A stretch of DNA of 6,111 nt from contig VAYC01000130.1 in assembly GCA_005885025.1 (NCBI GenBank), forward strand, positions 1 through 6,111, read 5' to 3'. Under the pieces are notes generated by a model that was given only the letters and a program-made list of their open reading frames with translations, ran no database searches and was not told where the DNA came from. Made by a program: the position numbers and the translations under genes. The stretch comes from Actinomycetota bacterium (GTDB taxonomy: Bacteria > Actinomycetota > UBA4738). Below are positions 4,915 to 6,111 of this stretch, in pieces; positions within the stretch are counted from its first letter, which is position 1, and each line of letters begins with the position of its first letter.

Positions 4915-6111
4915 TTGCCTGAGGTCATCGTGCCTGGTCGTGACCGCGTTTCGTTCTCCCGTATCCCCGAAGTCCTTTCCCTCCCCGATCTGATCGGAAT
5001 CCAGCGCGAATCCTTCGATTGGCTGCTCCGGGATGGCCTTTCCGAGGTGTTCGCCGAGGTCTCTCCCATCGAGGACTTCACCGAGACCTATCAGCTGATC
5101 TTCGGCAAGCACCACTTCAAGGAGATCAAGCACTCCACCGAGGAGTGCAAGGACAAGGACATGACGTACTCGGCTCCGCTGTTCGTCGAGTGCCAGTTCA
5201 TCAACAAGGACACGGGCGAGATCAAGGAGCAGGAGGTCTTCATGGGGGACTTCCCCGTGATGACCGACAAGGGGACGTTCGTGATCAATGGCACCGAGCG
5301 CGTGGTGGTGTCCCAACTCGTCCGCAGCCCGGGCGTCTACTTCAACCGCGAGCTCGACAAGACCTCCGACAAGGACATCTACGTGGCCAAGGTCATCCCC
5401 TCCCGCGGGGCATGGCTGGAGTTCGAGGTGGACAAGCGGGATACGGTTGGGGTTCGCATCGACCGGAAGCGGCGGCAGAACGTGACCGTCCTGCTGAAGG
5501 CACTGGGGTGGACGGAGGAGGAGATCGTCGAGCTGTTCGACGAGGCCGCCTCCATCCGGGCCACACTTGAGCGCGACCACTTCAAGAGCCAGGAAGAGGC
5601 CCTCGAGGACATCTATCGCAAGCTGCGTCCCGGCGAGCCACCCACCGCCGAGTCCGCCCAGACGCTGCTGGAGAACCTGTTCTTCAACCCGAAGCGGTAC
5701 GACCTGGCCAAGGTGGGTCGCTACAAGATCGGGAAGAAGCTCGGGACCGCCGTCGATATGACCCGCAAGCAGCTCAAGTCCAAGTTCGACGCCATGAAGG
5801 CGATGGACAATCCCGACAAGAAGGAGTGGGAGCAGAGGCGGTGGCGCGTGTTCGCCGAGCCCTACGGGAGCGAGAAGGACAAGCAAGCCCCTACGTTCAA
5901 GGGCGTCCTCACCTTCGAGGACGTGATCAAGACGGTCCAATACCTGGTCAAGCTCCACGCGGGCGAGGAGGGCTACCAGGTCGATGACATCGACCACTTC
6001 GGGAACCGCCGGGTCCGTTCGGTCGGCGAGCTGATCCAGAACCAGATCCGGCTCGGCCTGACCCGGATGGAGCGGGTCGTCCGGGAGCGGATGACCACGC
6101 AGGACGTGGAG
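4915..6111 (+). CDS. rpoB: DNA-directed RNA polymerase subunit beta (3' truncated)
   Basis: This is the N-terminal third of the beta subunit, which forms one side of the RNA polymerase cleft; 399 codons are visible before the window ends. The TTG at 4915 is chosen as start because AGGAGG (4901-4906) lies 8 bases upstream and the protein reads at once as RpoB: RVSFSRIPEVLSLPDLIGIQRESFDWLL, then GTFVINGTERVVVSQLVRSPGVYF, FFNPKRYDLAKVGRYKIGKKLG (to residue 277), DDIDHFGNRRVRSVGELIQNQ (357-377) and MERVVRERMTTQDVE at the edge. The rifampicin-binding cluster would begin some 25 residues further on and is not visible. Residues 278-331 form a Lys/Glu-rich segment about 40 residues longer than I recall for M. 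tuberculosis RpoB. The frame is intact throughout. rpoC is expected downstream. Confidence 0.97.
   Translation, partial: MPEVIVPGRDRVSFSRIPEVLSLPDLIGIQRESFDWLLRDGLSEVFAEVSPIEDFTETYQLIFGKHHFKEIKHSTEECKDKDMTYSAPLFVECQFINKDTGEIKEQEVFMGDFPVMTDKGTFVINGTERVVVSQLVRSPGVYFNRELDKTSDKDIYVAKVIPSRGAWLEFEVDKRDTVGVRIDRKRRQNVTVLLKALGWTEEEIVELFDEAASIRATLERDHFKSQEEALEDIYRKLRPGEPPTAESAQTLLENLFFNPKRYDLAKVGRYKIGKKLGTAVDMTRKQLKSKFDAMKAMDNPDKKEWEQRRWRVFAEPYGSEKDKQAPTFKGVLTFEDVIKTVQYLVKLHAGEEGYQVDDIDHFGNRRVRSVGELIQNQIRLGLTRMERVVRERMTTQDVE

Noticed and set aside
4891..5997. Minus-strand open frame of 368 codons opposite rpoB
   Set aside because: It is an exact antisense shadow of the intact rpoB frame, with Leu/Val/Asp/Gly-biased composition that mirrors rpoB codons.
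1..6111. Phage, transposon, CRISPR, toxin-antitoxin or defence system
   Set aside because: No repeat array, terminal inverted repeats, integrase or transposase sequence is visible. The region is core housekeeping DNA with uniform codon use.

Overview
The window is a high-GC stretch of bacterial chromosome carrying the classic transcription and translation cluster tRNA-Trp, secE, nusG, rplK, rplA, rplJ, rplL and the start of rpoB, all on the plus strand. The GC-rich third codon positions, the tRNA-Trp placed directly in front of secE, a NusG with a long acidic N-terminal extension, and an RpoB N-terminus with a TTG start all point to an actinobacterium (Actinomycetota). It is probably not a mycobacterium or streptomycete, because rplA is followed directly by rplJ and RpoB has an extra segment in its beta-lobe region. 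The class is an inference and cannot be fixed from this window.

Layout. Bases 2-340 hold the 3' part of a membrane protein with an anti-sigma-type zinc motif; its start lies outside the window. Converging on it from the minus strand (362-823) is a small, charged protein I do not recognise. The 181-base gap 824-1004 holds a good sigma-70-type promoter (934-962) that reads into tRNA-Trp (1005-1078). secE follows after only 13 bases, so tRNA and mRNA are probably one primary transcript. nusG, rplK and rplA follow; rplK and rplA overlap by four bases. A GC-rich two-helix stem-loop lies directly against the rplK ribosome binding site and is a candidate L1 autoregulatory site.

The rplA-rplJ gap (3541-3762) contains a promoter, a sequence matching the L10 ribosomal-protein leader, and a strong intrinsic terminator just before the rplJ ribosome binding site. 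This is the architecture expected for attenuation of rplJL by the L10-L7/L12 complex. The rplL-rpoB gap (4696-4914) holds several hairpins, an 8-bp inverted repeat and a good promoter (4818-4846) for rpoB. rpoB starts at a TTG with an ideal ribosome binding site and runs off the right end after 399 codons.

Together the genes supply the SecYEG subunit SecE, the elongation factor NusG, the L1 and L7/L12 stalk proteins of the 50S subunit, and the beta subunit of RNA polymerase. I see no phage, transposon, CRISPR or defence system. The less ordinary material is regulatory RNA, the RpoB segment and the unidentified minus-strand gene.
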